In this document: in pieces, positions 33,489 through 42,292 of the stretch
How the letters are laid out: each line of letters starts with the position of its first letter
How positions within the stretch are numbered: position 1 is the stretch's first letter
Assembly: GCA_902461565.1 (NCBI GenBank)
Contig: CABPYL010000017.1
Span: 1-56,120 of the forward strand
Reading direction: 5' to 3'
DNA length: 56,120 nucleotides
Source of the DNA: an uncultured Porphyromonadaceae bacterium
Lineage (GTDB): Bacteria; Bacteroidota; Bacteroidia; Bacteroidales; Muribaculaceae
Program-made: the position numbers and the translations under genes
Notes under the pieces: model-generated
What the model was told of the DNA's origin: nothing
What the model saw: only the letters and a program-made list of their open reading frames with translations
Database searches by the model: none

Positions 33489-34025
33489 TTATTCGGCAGC
33501 TTCGGCCTGAGCTTCTTCGGCGGGAGCCTCAGCTTCGGCCTGGGCTGCTGCTGCGGCAGCTGCGGCTTCTGCTTTTTTCTTGGCGACTTCTTCAGCCTTA
33601 GCCTTGTTCTTGGCTACTTCGGCTTCGAGACGCTGCTTTGCCGTAGACTGACGCTTGTTTTCGTCGGCTGTCTTTACGGCTGCATTTTTAGCATCTTTCT
33701 GGGCTTTCCATGCGTTGAAGCGACGTTCTGCCTCTGCCTGGTCGAATGCGCCTTTCTTAACACCGCCCAGGAGGTGGTGCATCAGCAGTACGCCTTCGTG
33801 AGAAAGAATGGAGCGAACGGTGTCGGTGGGCTCGGCACCGGTTGTTACCCAATACAAAGCACGCTCGAAATCAAGAGTAACTGTAGCAGGATTAGTGTTC
33901 GGATTATAGGAACCTATCCTTTCAATAAATCTACCATCTCGTGGTGCCCTGCTATCGGCGATAACAATAGGATAGAACGCATAGTTCTTGCGACCATGAC
34001 GTTGCAGTCTAATTTTTGTTGCCAT
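33489..34025 (-). CDS. rpsP: 30S ribosomal protein S16 with long Ala/Glu-rich tail
   Basis: A 178-residue S16. Residues 1-85 are the normal protein (MATKIRLQRHGRKNYAFYPI, RFIERIGSYNPNT, ALYWVTTGAEPTDTV). The rest, about 90 residues, is a charged helical tail (AERRFNAWKAQKDAKNAAVK, EEVAKKKAEAAAAAAAAQAE and an acidic end). S16 is usually 80-100 residues; Bacteroidetes often carry a long C-terminal extension whose role is unknown. Single-gene unit with a complete promoter (34064-34095) and terminator. Confidence 0.96.
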   Translation of the reverse strand: MATKIRLQRHGRKNYAFYPIVIADSRAPRDGRFIERIGSYNPNTNPATVTLDFERALYWVTTGAEPTDTVRSILSHEGVLLMHHLLGGVKKGAFDQAEAERRFNAWKAQKDAKNAAVKTADENKRQSTAKQRLEAEVAKNKAKAEEVAKKKAEAAAAAAAAQAEAEAPAEEAQAEAAE

Positions 34026-34063
34026 TTAGAGTGTTTTGTTATTGGTTTGTTTTTAATGCGCCG

Positions 34064-34095
34064 CAAAAGTACGTTTTTTTTCTGAGTTTTCCAAA
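34064..34095 (-). promoter_or_regulatory. Consensus promoter of rpsP
   Basis: TTTG (34095-34092) and TACTTTTG (34071-34064) on the minus strand, 20 bases apart, 39 bases before the ATG. Confidence 0.7.
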
Positions 34096-34112
34096 TTCAG
34101 CGTGGTATAAAA

Positions 34113-34141
34113 CAAAAAAATCGGCTCCCAAAGGGGCCGAT
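34113..34141 (-). terminator. Terminator of the small lipoprotein gene
   Basis: ATCGGCCCCTTTGGGAGCCGAT on the minus strand forms a stem-loop followed by TTTTTTTG. Confidence 0.85.
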
Positions 34142-34168
34142 AGACTTTTTCGTCAATGCTGTACTGAA

Positions 34169-34381
34169 TTATTCAGCAACGGGAGCAGCAGCTACTTCGT
34201 CAGCTACTACAACAGTGGTGTCGTTGTTGAGGGTGTCAACAGCAGCGGCAACTACTTCTTCTTCAACAACTGCTACGGTGTCCTGAGCGGCTGCTTCTGC
34301 TTCAGCAGCAGCTTCTTTGTTACCGCAAGCGAAGAACGACATGCTGAAAGCTACAGCAAGCATTAAAACTAACTTTTTCAT
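34169..34381 (-). CDS. Small Ala/acidic-rich lipoprotein, 70 residues
   Basis: The ATG at 34379-34381 gives MKKLVLMLAVAFSMSFFACG, a lipoprotein signal with lipobox FFAC (Cys19). The mature part is about 50 residues of low complexity with Ala, Glu, Asp and Val (EAAAEAEAAAQDTVAVVEEE) and no Lys/Arg after the anchor. I do not recognise a family; such short acidic lipoproteins are frequent in Bacteroidales and are often highly expressed. It is a single-gene unit with consensus promoter and terminator, which agrees with high expression. Confidence 0.75.
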   Translation of the reverse strand: MKKLVLMLAVAFSMSFFACGNKEAAAEAEAAAQDTVAVVEEEVVAAAVDTLNNDTTVVVADEVAAAPVAE

Positions 34382-34427
34382 TTTCGTCTTGTTTAAGTAA
34401 TAAAACATTTGTGCTTCAAAAACGGTG

Positions 34428-34457
34428 CAAATTTACGCCAATTTTTTTAATTGCAAA
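34428..34457 (-). promoter_or_regulatory. Promoter of the small lipoprotein gene
   Basis: TTTG (34457-34454) and TAAATTTG (34435-34428) on the minus strand, 18 bases apart. Confidence 0.65.
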
Positions 34458-34545
34458 AATTCTGTACGGAAATATTCACGTTTTATGCGCCAAAATTAAC
34501 ATTTAGGGCGTTTTTTTACATTGGAGAGCCAACAAATGATAAAAA

Positions 34546-36291
34546 TCAGTTGCGGGCACCTTCTGTTTCGGTGATACGGTTTGCCATCTCGACGGCCTCG
34601 GAGATGTGCGAGCAGATATTCTCCTCGCCGATCAGCCGCTGTATTCCGGCATGCTCCAGAGAGGCGCGCACGTTATCCTTTACACCGGAAAGGACGATGT
34701 GGATTCCTTCGTCCTGCGAACCGCGGATAAGAATCTCGAGGTTGTGGATACCGGTGGCGTCGATGAAGGATACCTTACGCATGCGGATGATGCGGACAAT
34801 GGGTTTGTCCTGCATGGCGGAGCGCATCAGTTCATCGAATTTTGTTGCCACACCGAAGAAGAACGGGCCGTCGATTTCGTATACGCTCACACCTTTTGCT
34901 ACGTTGAGAACCTCGTGGGTGTCCAGGTCGGTGCCTTCGGCAACGTCGAGTTTTTCGGAGTAAACCTTAATCTCGGTGTTTTCGGTTACGCGGCGTATAA
35001 AGAGAACCACAGCAAGGAGCAGACCGATCTCGATGGCGATGGTGAGGTCGAATATCACAGTAAGCAGGAACGTTACCATCAATACCGATATGTCGCTTTT
35101 GGGCGAGCGGAAAATTCCCACCACCGTGCGCCAGCCGCTCATATTATATGCTACCACCATAAGAACTGCCGCCAGTGTGGCCAGTGGCACGTAATTGATA
35201 AGTGGCATTGCAAAGAGGAAGATAAGCAGAAGCACCAGTGCGTGGACAATGCCTGCCACGGGGGTGCGGCCGCCGTTGGTGATATTGGTCATTGTGCGGG
35301 CGATGGCACCGGTTACAGGGATGCCGCCGAAGAACGGTACGGTGATGTTGGCCAGGCCTTGGCCGATAAGTTCGGTGTTGCTGTTCGTGTGCGAGCCGGT
35401 GATACCGTCGGCCACGGTTGCCGATAGCAGCGATTCTATGGCGCACAGTACCGCTATTGTGAATGCCGACGGCAGCAGCATGTTTATCGTGGCCATGTTC
35501 AGCGTGAAGCCATGAGGTGTGGGTATGTCGGTGGCCATTGTGCCGAAGCGGTCGCCGATGGTTTCGACATGGAACCAGTCGAAGAACTGCGACATAAGAT
35601 AGCAGGCACCAGTGGCGACCACGATGGCGATTAGCGCACCGGGCAGGCGTTTGGAAATCTTAGGTGTCGCTATTATAATAAGGAGCGATACCACAGAGAC
35701 AATCAGCGTTACAGGCGATATGTTGCCAAGGCTGCGGAGGTACAATCCCCACTTAGGAAGAAACTGGCCCGGTATGTCTGTGAGACCGAGGCCAAGGAAG
35801 TCGTTGACCTGCGTGGAAAATATTGTAAGTGCTATACCGGCAGTGAAGCCAACGACAATAGGGTAGGGGATAAACTTGATTACTGTGCCGAGACGAAACA
35901 GGCCGAGGAGCACAAGAATCAGACCGGCCATGAACGTTGCCACGGCGAGGCCGTGCAGACCGAACTGTGCGATGATGTTATATACAATAACGATGAAAGC
36001 GCCCGTCGGACCGCCGATCTGCACCGAGTTGCCACCGGCAAAAGAGACCATGAAGCCGCCGATGATGGCTGTCAATAAGCCGATTGTGGGACTTACGCCC
36101 GATGCGATGCCGAATGCGATTGCAAGAGGAAGTGCGACAATACCTACAACAATACCGGCCGTAACATCGGCCTTCAGTTTTGCGGATGTGTAGTGCCGGA
36201 GTGCTTTAAATAGCTTGGGGTGAAAGTCTACTGCATTGGAAACCACCGATTTGGTAACAGTAGAGACCTCGGAAATACCGGTTGTACTCAT
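34546..36291 (-). CDS. SulP-family anion transporter with STAS domain
   Basis: A 581-residue inner-membrane transporter of the SLC26/SulP family (sulfate, bicarbonate or other anions). The transmembrane part (about residues 40-430) contains the family signature LPLAIAFGIASGVSPTIGL near residue 55 and GGPTGAFIVIV near 95. The cytoplasmic STAS domain (about 455-575) includes VRIIRMRKVSFIDATGIHNL. The substrate cannot be told from sequence. A TAATTTTG box lies at 36322-36329, 30 bases before the ATG. It is a single-gene unit; folC upstream on the same strand has its own terminator. Confidence 0.9.
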   Translation of the reverse strand: MSTTGISEVSTVTKSVVSNAVDFHPKLFKALRHYTSAKLKADVTAGIVVGIVALPLAIAFGIASGVSPTIGLLTAIIGGFMVSFAGGNSVQIGGPTGAFIVIVYNIIAQFGLHGLAVATFMAGLILVLLGLFRLGTVIKFIPYPIVVGFTAGIALTIFSTQVNDFLGLGLTDIPGQFLPKWGLYLRSLGNISPVTLIVSVVSLLIIIATPKISKRLPGALIAIVVATGACYLMSQFFDWFHVETIGDRFGTMATDIPTPHGFTLNMATINMLLPSAFTIAVLCAIESLLSATVADGITGSHTNSNTELIGQGLANITVPFFGGIPVTGAIARTMTNITNGGRTPVAGIVHALVLLLIFLFAMPLINYVPLATLAAVLMVVAYNMSGWRTVVGIFRSPKSDISVLMVTFLLTVIFDLTIAIEIGLLLAVVLFIRRVTENTEIKVYSEKLDVAEGTDLDTHEVLNVAKGVSVYEIDGPFFFGVATKFDELMRSAMQDKPIVRIIRMRKVSFIDATGIHNLEILIRGSQDEGIHIVLSGVKDNVRASLEHAGIQRLIGEENICSHISEAVEMANRITETEGARN

Positions 36292-36321
36292 AAAACTACA
36301 TTATACCTTAGAAATTCGGTG

Positions 36322-36329
36322 CAAAATTA
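36322..36329 (-). promoter_or_regulatory. -7 promoter box of the SulP gene
   Basis: TAATTTTG on the minus strand, 30 bases before the ATG. Confidence 0.5.
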
Positions 36330-36344
36330 GTGATTTTTTGTGAA

Positions 36345-36386
36345 AAATAATAAAAACCATGCTATAAAACATAGTTTTCTATCATG
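36345..36386 (-). terminator. Terminator of the mutS2-folC operon
   Basis: On the minus strand CATGATAGAAAAC and GTTTTATAGCATG form a stem with two mismatches around TAT, followed by GTTTTTATTATTTTT. Confidence 0.65.
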
Positions 36387-36392
36387 CCTATA

Positions 36393-37700
36393 TTAGCTAT
36401 TATAGCTGGCGAGAAGGTCTGCGACGATGAATGTGGAGCCGCCAACGAATATGGTGTCTCCTTCGGAGGCCTCGCCGAGGGCTGCCGTATATGCTTCGGC
36501 TACACCGGGATACACTTTGCCTGACAGACCGTGAGCGGCGGCGACCGCGGCAGTGGATTCGGCCGGGCGCGCCCTGTCTACGACGGGACGTGTGAAGTAG
36601 TAGAATGCGTTGCGTGGCATTGTTTCGAAAATAGCGTCGATATCCTTGTCGCTGACGAAGCCGAGGATTATGCGCAGATGTAATTCCTCAGAAATCGCGC
36701 ACAGGCGCGGGCCAAGATGCCTCCAGCCGCCTATGTTGTGCCCGGTGTCGCACAGCACACGCACAGGCGCCGATTGTATCTGCATCCATCTGCCCATCAG
36801 ACCGGTGAGGCTGCATACTTCTGCCATGCCTTTGCGGACCGCCGCAGCGCTTATCGGTAGACCGGCATGCGAGAGCACTTGCAGGGCTGTCATTATCGTA
36901 GCGGCGTTTTCTCTCTGGCAGTCGCCGGCAAGTTCACCGGTTATGGTTCCCCACGGCGTACCGGTATATTCTATATGGTCGGTGAACTGTTCGGCTTCCG
37001 CATAAATTTTTTGCCCGGAGGCAAGATACAGGGGCGAATGGCATTGAGTAGCCTTGTCGCGGAACACCTCGAGAACCTCTCCGGTGGCCGAGCCTATCAC
37101 AACCGGTACTCCGGGTTTGATGATGCCGGCTTTCTCGGTGGCTATGGCGGCTTCTGTATCGCCGAGCAAAGCGGTGTGGTCCAGCGAGATGTTCGTTATC
37201 ACCGACAGTATGGGCGTTATTATGTTAGTGCTGTCCAGCCGACCGCCCAAGCCGACTTCAATAACAGCCACATCTACTTTTTCGCTTGCAAAATAGTGGA
37301 ATGCCATAAGTGTGGCAACTTCGAAAAACGAAGGCGCGAGTTCTCCCTGGATGTCGCGCAAGCGCTTCATAAAATCCACTACGGCGGCTTTGTCTATCAT
37401 TTGGCCGTTTACACGTATGCGTTCGCGAAATTCGAGTATGTGCGGCGATGTGTATAGTCCTACTTTCAGGCCTGCACATTGAAGAATGGCCGCGATAGAG
37501 TGAGCTGTGGAACCTTTGCCGTTTGTACCGCCCACATGAATTGTATTGAATTTTGTGTGCGGGTTGCCGAGGCGCGCGGAAAGCTCCAGGGTGCTTTCGA
37601 GGCCCGGGTGATATGCTTTGGCTCCTACCTTGTGGAATGCGGTATAGTGTTCGGAAAGATAGTCGAGCGCTTCGCGGTATTCATGTTCTTCAGTTTCCAT
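36393..37700 (-). CDS. folC: Folylpolyglutamate synthase/dihydrofolate synthase
   Basis: A 435-residue Mur-ligase-like enzyme that adds glutamate to dihydropteroate and folates with ATP. FNTIHVGGTNGKGSTAHSIA (about residues 52-71) is the P-loop, TSPHILEFRERIRVNGQ and VIEVGLGGRLDSTNI are FolC signatures, and the C-terminal domain starts near VLCDTGHNIGGWRHL (about 310-325), close to the usual DGAHN motif but with CDTGHN. The length is normal. Its start overlaps the ATP-grasp gene by 11 bases, so both are translated from the mutS2 operon. Confidence 0.93.
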   Translation of the reverse strand: METEEHEYREALDYLSEHYTAFHKVGAKAYHPGLESTLELSARLGNPHTKFNTIHVGGTNGKGSTAHSIAAILQCAGLKVGLYTSPHILEFRERIRVNGQMIDKAAVVDFMKRLRDIQGELAPSFFEVATLMAFHYFASEKVDVAVIEVGLGGRLDSTNIITPILSVITNISLDHTALLGDTEAAIATEKAGIIKPGVPVVIGSATGEVLEVFRDKATQCHSPLYLASGQKIYAEAEQFTDHIEYTGTPWGTITGELAGDCQRENAATIMTALQVLSHAGLPISAAAVRKGMAEVCSLTGLMGRWMQIQSAPVRVLCDTGHNIGGWRHLGPRLCAISEELHLRIILGFVSDKDIDAIFETMPRNAFYYFTRPVVDRARPAESTAAVAAAHGLSGKVYPGVAEAYTAALGEASEGDTIFVGGSTFIVADLLASYNS

Positions 37701-38556
37701 AAACCTTTGAATGTATGTACTCCATGTACATTTTTATAATGTTCGGGCCGCCGGTGGCGGAGAGTGTGCGGAATCCGGCGTTCCCGTTGACCTCGCAAAC
37801 AGTGTAGTTCCCGTCGGCGGTAAACAGCAGATCCACACCTGCGATGTCAAGTCCTATGGCATTGGCGGCGGCCACTGCCATTGCGGCGGCTACGGGCGCA
37901 AGCGGGAACGGCGATGCGCTTCCTCCCTGTGAAAAATTGGAGAGAAACGAGGTCTCTGAGTGGCGAAGAACCTGCGCGACGGTGGTGTCGCCCACGGTCC
38001 AGACCCGTAGGTCGCGTCCGTGGCTGGAGGCGATATATTCCTGCACAAGCATGTTGCCGTTGCATGCGGCACAGGCGTGGGCATATTCGTCGGCATCGTG
38101 TACAAGGTATACGTTGCATCCCCTCGATGAATCGGGTTGTTTTGCCACGAATACGTTGTTTCCAAGTATTTCGCAGGCTTTCTGATATACCGGAGGAACC
38201 GGACTCCAGAAAGTACGCGGGGTGGGTATGCCTGCGGCCACAAGCTGGTTGTGGGTTATCACTTTGTTCAGACTTGCAGCCATCGCAGCCCATCGGTTGA
38301 ACACCGGTATGCCGGCGGTTTCGAAAGCGACAGATATTTCCGCGCAGTAGCCGCGCATTATCACGAAATCGGGTTTATCGATGTCTTCGCCGCAAAGCCG
38401 GAACATCGTGTGCCGACAGAATTCTACCGTCATGTCCTCGAAGAAAGCCTGTCGCAGTTCAATGCCGAGCGCTGCGGCCTCGGATATCCACCAGGCGAAG
38501 GCGTCGGGACCCCCTGTGCCGCATGATTTCGGGAACAATAACAGACCGTGTTTCAT
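37690..38556 (-). CDS. RimK-like ATP-grasp ligase
   Basis: A 288-residue ATP-grasp protein. The pre-ATP region (1-100) is followed by KVITHNQLVAAGIPTPRTFW, the ATP-binding VFVAKQPDSSRGCNVYLV (about 142-159), MLVQEYIASSHGRDLRVWTV (about 175-194, with Arg residues that bind phosphate) and the metal-binding VCEVNGNAGF (about 260-269). This arrangement is like RimK and other enzymes that join an acid to an amine using ATP. The substrate is unknown. It overlaps folC by 11 bases and lies in an operon with mutS2 and two transporter genes; nothing there names a substrate, although folate glutamylation next door is also ATP-driven amide formation. Confidence 0.8.
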   Translation of the reverse strand: MKHGLLLFPKSCGTGGPDAFAWWISEAAALGIELRQAFFEDMTVEFCRHTMFRLCGEDIDKPDFVIMRGYCAEISVAFETAGIPVFNRWAAMAASLNKVITHNQLVAAGIPTPRTFWSPVPPVYQKACEILGNNVFVAKQPDSSRGCNVYLVHDADEYAHACAACNGNMLVQEYIASSHGRDLRVWTVGDTTVAQVLRHSETSFLSNFSQGGSASPFPLAPVAAAMAVAAANAIGLDIAGVDLLFTADGNYTVCEVNGNAGFRTLSATGGPNIIKMYMEYIHSKVYGN

Positions 38557-38563
38557 TTTCGGC

Positions 38564-39136
38564 TCAGAATATCAGCCACCCTGCGAAGCCTGATGCAATT
38601 ATCACGTAAATAGGGTGAATTTTTGTAGTCAGCACCACCGTGAGCGATACAGCTGCGATGATTATGCTGCATACGATATCGGGCGTGGTGGTGCCGAAGT
38701 TTTCGCCGTTCATAAGAATGAGCGCCGCAGAAGCTATCAGGCCGATAACAACGGGCCTGAGGCCTGCGAAGATACCTTTGATTGCGGCGCTGTCGTGATG
38801 GCGCGTGATATAATGGCCGGCGTAACGCACCAGAATGAAGGACGGGAGAATAACCACCAGTGTGCAGAGTATCGAGCCGAGAATGCCATATACCGGCGAA
38901 GAAAGTGCCGGCGACGATACTGCCGGGGCAACATAGCCGATATATGTGGCCGAGTTGATGCCGATTGGCCCGGGTGTCATCTGCGAGATCGCCACGATGT
39001 CGGTGAACATCTGCTCTGTAATCCATCCGGGAGTAACGATTTCGTTTTCTATCAGCGACAGCATTGCATAGCCTCCGCCGAATCCGAAGAAACCTATCTT
39101 GAGGTAACTCCATATAAGACGCAGATATATCATCAT
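38564..39136 (-). CDS. Chromate transporter-like subunit (half-size), downstream copy
   Basis: A 190-residue membrane protein, one half of a CHR-family transporter. The family motif is near residues 15-30 (KIGFFGFGGGYAMLSLIENE) and QMTPGPIGINSATYIGY follows near residue 55. Five or six hydrophobic helices follow. The pair with the upstream copy forms a two-subunit transporter, as in other short-chain CHR systems. Chromate/sulfate transport is known for some members, but the substrate in gut anaerobes is unclear. Its ATG overlaps the end of the upstream copy by ATGA. Confidence 0.85.
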   Translation of the reverse strand: MMIYLRLIWSYLKIGFFGFGGGYAMLSLIENEIVTPGWITEQMFTDIVAISQMTPGPIGINSATYIGYVAPAVSSPALSSPVYGILGSILCTLVVILPSFILVRYAGHYITRHHDSAAIKGIFAGLRPVVIGLIASAALILMNGENFGTTTPDIVCSIIIAAVSLTVVLTTKIHPIYVIIASGFAGWLIF

Positions 39137-39693
39137 CGTTCAGTCTCCTTTCTGTGGCATGTAATCCACCATCCGATTGCGCCTCCGGCAACTATGAACA
39201 GTATGGGGTTGGATATAAAAGGCAGCTTGGACCATATCAGCAATGCCACCACGGCCGGAATCCAGGCCATTTTCCATCCAATTCCCGCCGACCGGGCGGT
39301 TGTGAATACCGGAGCCACTATCAGCGCCACCACGCAGGGACGTATGCCCTTGAAAATGGCCGAGAGAGTTGCGTTTCCGGTTATTGTTTCCGGTGTCAGG
39401 AACATGGCGATTGCCAGGATTATGCAGAAGCAGGGCAGTATTGTGCCGGAAGCGGCTATTACTGCGCCTTTTAGGCCGCGCAGCTTATCGCCCACGACAA
39501 CCGAAATATTGACGGCCAGAATGCCGGGCATGGACTGCGCTACGGCGAGCAGATCGAGAAATTCGTTTTTCTCGAGCCATTTCTTGTTGTCTACTACCTC
39601 GCGTTCGATGATGCTTATCATAGCCCATCCGCCGCCGAAGGTGAAGGCTCCTATTTTTGCGAATGTGGTGAATAATTGTCCTAAGAGTGCCAT
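39133..39693 (-). CDS. Chromate transporter-like subunit (half-size), upstream copy
   Basis: A 186-residue CHR-family half transporter. FAKIGAFTFGGGWAMISIIE near residues 10-30 and AVAQSMPGILAVNISVVVGD near 50-70 are the signature regions; SMPG replaces the MTPG of the other copy. It follows mutS2 by 6 bases and overlaps the second copy by 4, so both are expressed together from the mutS2 promoter. Confidence 0.85.
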   Translation of the reverse strand: MALLGQLFTTFAKIGAFTFGGGWAMISIIEREVVDNKKWLEKNEFLDLLAVAQSMPGILAVNISVVVGDKLRGLKGAVIAASGTILPCFCIILAIAMFLTPETITGNATLSAIFKGIRPCVVALIVAPVFTTARSAGIGWKMAWIPAVVALLIWSKLPFISNPILFIVAGGAIGWWITCHRKETER

Positions 39694-39699
39694 GAAATA

Positions 39700-42156
39700 T
39701 CAGTTGAATTCTACCACCGTAATGCCCGGACCGCCGAAGCGGATATCCTCGTCGTGATAGCAGCGGACAGCGCCTACGGTGTCGAGGTACTGGCGGATGC
39801 TTTGCCGGAGTGCTCCCGTACCTGTGCCGTGTAGGATGCGCACGCGTCCTGCGTTGAACTGCACCGCGTCGTCGATGTAGTACATCACTGCCTGCACGGC
39901 TTCGTCGGCGCGCATACCGCGTACGTCTATCTCGGCGCTGAAGTCGAGCTGTCGCTGACGGCTGGAATCGGAGGTCTGCGCCGCGATATACGAGACGCCG
40001 GAGCCGCCGCTCTGCGGCTGGCGTATGGTGCGTTTCAGCCGGTCCAATTTTACCGTTGTGCGCATGCTCCCGAAAATTACTGTGGCTTCCTTGCCGTTTA
40101 TCTGTTCGACGGTACCGACGGTCTGGCCGCCGTCTTTCAGACATACGTTGTCGCCGGGCTGCAGAGGTTTTTCGGCCGGTGCGGTTGCCGGTTTCTGTTC
40201 CTTCTTTTTCTTGATTTTTGGAGTCTTTAGCAACGGATGCGCGCTTTCGGTATCGTTTTCGAGGGCTTCTCGCGTCTGTTTCAGTTTCTCTCTGGCGATT
40301 TTTGTCTTTTCCTTGTCGGCCTGGGCGCTGCGGATGTCGCGTATGGTCTTTTCGATGCTGGCGTTGCTGTTGTCGAGGATGCGTTTCGCTTCCTGGCGCG
40401 CTTCGCTGATTATTTCCTTGCGCTGGCGGCTGAGTTTTTCTACGTCGTCGGAGTATCGGGCGAGGGTTTCGTCAAGCTGTTTTTCCTTGCGGTGAATCTC
40501 GTCGCGTTTCTTTTCCCAGTATCGTCGGTCGCGGGCTATATCGAGCAGATATTTGTCCATGTTCACATAGTCGCTGCCGACAATCTCCTGCGCGTCCTTC
40601 ACAATGGCTTCGGGCAGACCTGTCTTGCGGGCTATCTCAATGGCGAAGGAACTGCCAGGGTGGCCGATGGCGAGCTTGAACAGCGGCTGCATCAGGTGTC
40701 TGTCGTACAGCATGGAGCCATTTATCAGTCCGGGCGTTTCTTCGGCGAACTGTTTCAGATTGTGGTAGTGCGTGGTTATCACCCCCCATACGCCGTCGGC
40801 GTTTAACTGTTTCAGTACAGCCTGTGCTATCGCACCGCCGATTTCGGGTTCGGTACCGCTGCCGAATTCATCTATAAGAATGAGTGAACGGCGATTCCCG
40901 CGCATAAGGAACTGCTTCATGTTGCGCAGATGCGAGGAATAGGTGCTGAGGTCGTCTTCGATGGACTGGTCATCGCCTATGTCGATGAAGATATCGTTGA
41001 ACATGCCGATGTGCGAGTTGGAATATACCGGCGGGAGTACACCGCACTGGGTCATGTACTGCACGATGGCAGTTGTTTTCAGTGTAACTGATTTGCCGCC
41101 GGCGTTGGGGCCGGAGATTATGAGAATCCGTCCTGTTTTGGGCGACAAGGTAATGTCGAGCGGAACAATAGGCCGTCCCTGTTCGCGTAGCGACAGTTTC
41201 AGCACGGGATGGCATGCACCGTACCATTCAAGTTCGGGACGGTCGTTGAGGCTTGGCATGGACGCGTCGATGTCGCGGGCATAGCGTGCTTTTGCAGCAA
41301 TGAAATCGAATTCGCCGAGCAATGCGAAACCGGCAAGCAGCTCGTCGATGTGCGGGCGAATCTCGTCGGCGAGTGCGCGGAGGATGCGCATTATCTCGCG
41401 GTGTTCCTCGATGCTCAGCTCACGCAGCCTGTTGTTGGCCTCCACCACTTCGGCCGGCTCTATGAAGTATGTTTTGCCCGAAGCCGACTCGTCGTGGACA
41501 ATGCCGGGAAATTTTCGCTTATACATCGGTGCCACGGGAATAACGAGGCGGCCGTCGCGCATGGATGGCGTGGCATCGGCATCGAGATATCCCTCGCGCA
41601 CGGCGGCGGATATGACACGGCGCATGGTCGAACTGATACTTGCCGAAGCCGCTGTCATGGAACGGCGTATGTCGGCGAGCTCGGGCGACGCGTTGTCTTT
41701 TATCTGTCCGTGTCTGTCAATTATTCTGTCGATGGCACTGGCTACTGCCGGGAAAGGCATCAGGTCGGCTGCGAGAGCGTCGAGTGCTGGGTAAGGAGTG
41801 TCGTTGGTGGTTCCGTCGCGGTGTTTGGCAAAAAAAGAGGCTATCGAGGCCATCGTTTCCAGGCAGGCTCGCAATCCGGGCAGGTCGGCCTCGGCAAGTG
41901 CGGTGCCTGGCACGCGTATGGAAATAAGAGCTTTGCGACGGTCGTGAATAGCACCTATCTCCAGACCGGCATCGGCGGTAAGAATACCGAGCATTTCATT
42001 GGTCTGGTCCAGACGGCGGCGCACTGTGGCGTAGTCCTTGCGGAAATCCATCTTGTCGGCATACTCGCCGCCAAGCGGCGACGAGCAGAACTGACGGATT
42101 CGTTCGCGGACGGCGTCGAAACCAATCTTTTGCTCAATGTTCTCGGGATATGTCAT
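39700..42156 (-). CDS. mutS2: MutS2 family ATPase/endonuclease
   Basis: An 818-residue MutS2. The ATPase domain holds the Walker A IISGPNAGGKSVTLKT near residue 345 and the Walker B RSLILIDEFGSGTEPE near residue 430. A long coiled coil (about 530-640) and a beta domain (VCLKDGGQTVGTVEQINGKE) follow. The C-terminal Smr nuclease domain (about 740-818) has EIDVRGMRADEA and RILHGTGTGALR. MutS2 acts on branched DNA and, in some bacteria, on collided ribosomes. It heads the five-gene operon down to folC. A TACCTTTG box at 42188-42195 is its promoter, back to back with that of the symporter gene. Confidence 0.94.
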   Translation of the reverse strand: MTYPENIEQKIGFDAVRERIRQFCSSPLGGEYADKMDFRKDYATVRRRLDQTNEMLGILTADAGLEIGAIHDRRKALISIRVPGTALAEADLPGLRACLETMASIASFFAKHRDGTTNDTPYPALDALAADLMPFPAVASAIDRIIDRHGQIKDNASPELADIRRSMTAASASISSTMRRVISAAVREGYLDADATPSMRDGRLVIPVAPMYKRKFPGIVHDESASGKTYFIEPAEVVEANNRLRELSIEEHREIMRILRALADEIRPHIDELLAGFALLGEFDFIAAKARYARDIDASMPSLNDRPELEWYGACHPVLKLSLREQGRPIVPLDITLSPKTGRILIISGPNAGGKSVTLKTTAIVQYMTQCGVLPPVYSNSHIGMFNDIFIDIGDDQSIEDDLSTYSSHLRNMKQFLMRGNRRSLILIDEFGSGTEPEIGGAIAQAVLKQLNADGVWGVITTHYHNLKQFAEETPGLINGSMLYDRHLMQPLFKLAIGHPGSSFAIEIARKTGLPEAIVKDAQEIVGSDYVNMDKYLLDIARDRRYWEKKRDEIHRKEKQLDETLARYSDDVEKLSRQRKEIISEARQEAKRILDNSNASIEKTIRDIRSAQADKEKTKIAREKLKQTREALENDTESAHPLLKTPKIKKKKEQKPATAPAEKPLQPGDNVCLKDGGQTVGTVEQINGKEATVIFGSMRTTVKLDRLKRTIRQPQSGGSGVSYIAAQTSDSSRQRQLDFSAEIDVRGMRADEAVQAVMYYIDDAVQFNAGRVRILHGTGTGALRQSIRQYLDTVGAVRCYHDEDIRFGGPGITVVEFN

Positions 42157-42187
42157 TTCGTGGGCTTTCTTTTGCAGATTCGGAGTG

Positions 42188-42195
42188 CAAAGGTA
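42188..42195 (-). promoter_or_regulatory. -7 promoter box of the mutS2 operon
   Basis: TACCTTTG on the minus strand, 31 bases before the ATG; the same octamer serves the divergent gene. Confidence 0.5.
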
Positions 42196-42218
42196 CGTAA
42201 AAAACGCGATTTTTTATG

Positions 42219-42226
42219 TACCTTTG
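42219..42226 (+). promoter_or_regulatory. -7 promoter box of the symporter gene
   Basis: TACCTTTG on the plus strand, 66 bases before the ATG at 42293. Confidence 0.5.
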
Positions 42227-42292
42227 GCTAATGTTTTGCGGAGTGGGCCGTTGCATGGTGCAATGTCTGGAACCGTAGACTTATCCCGTAAT

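Noticed and set aside
41209..42231. 340-codon plus-strand frame opposite mutS2
   Set aside because: Shadow of the mutS2 coding region without any family motif.
42137..42292. N-terminal extension of the symporter
   Set aside because: Codons before 42263 lie within the divergent promoters and the mutS2 start; the family N-terminus begins at 42293.
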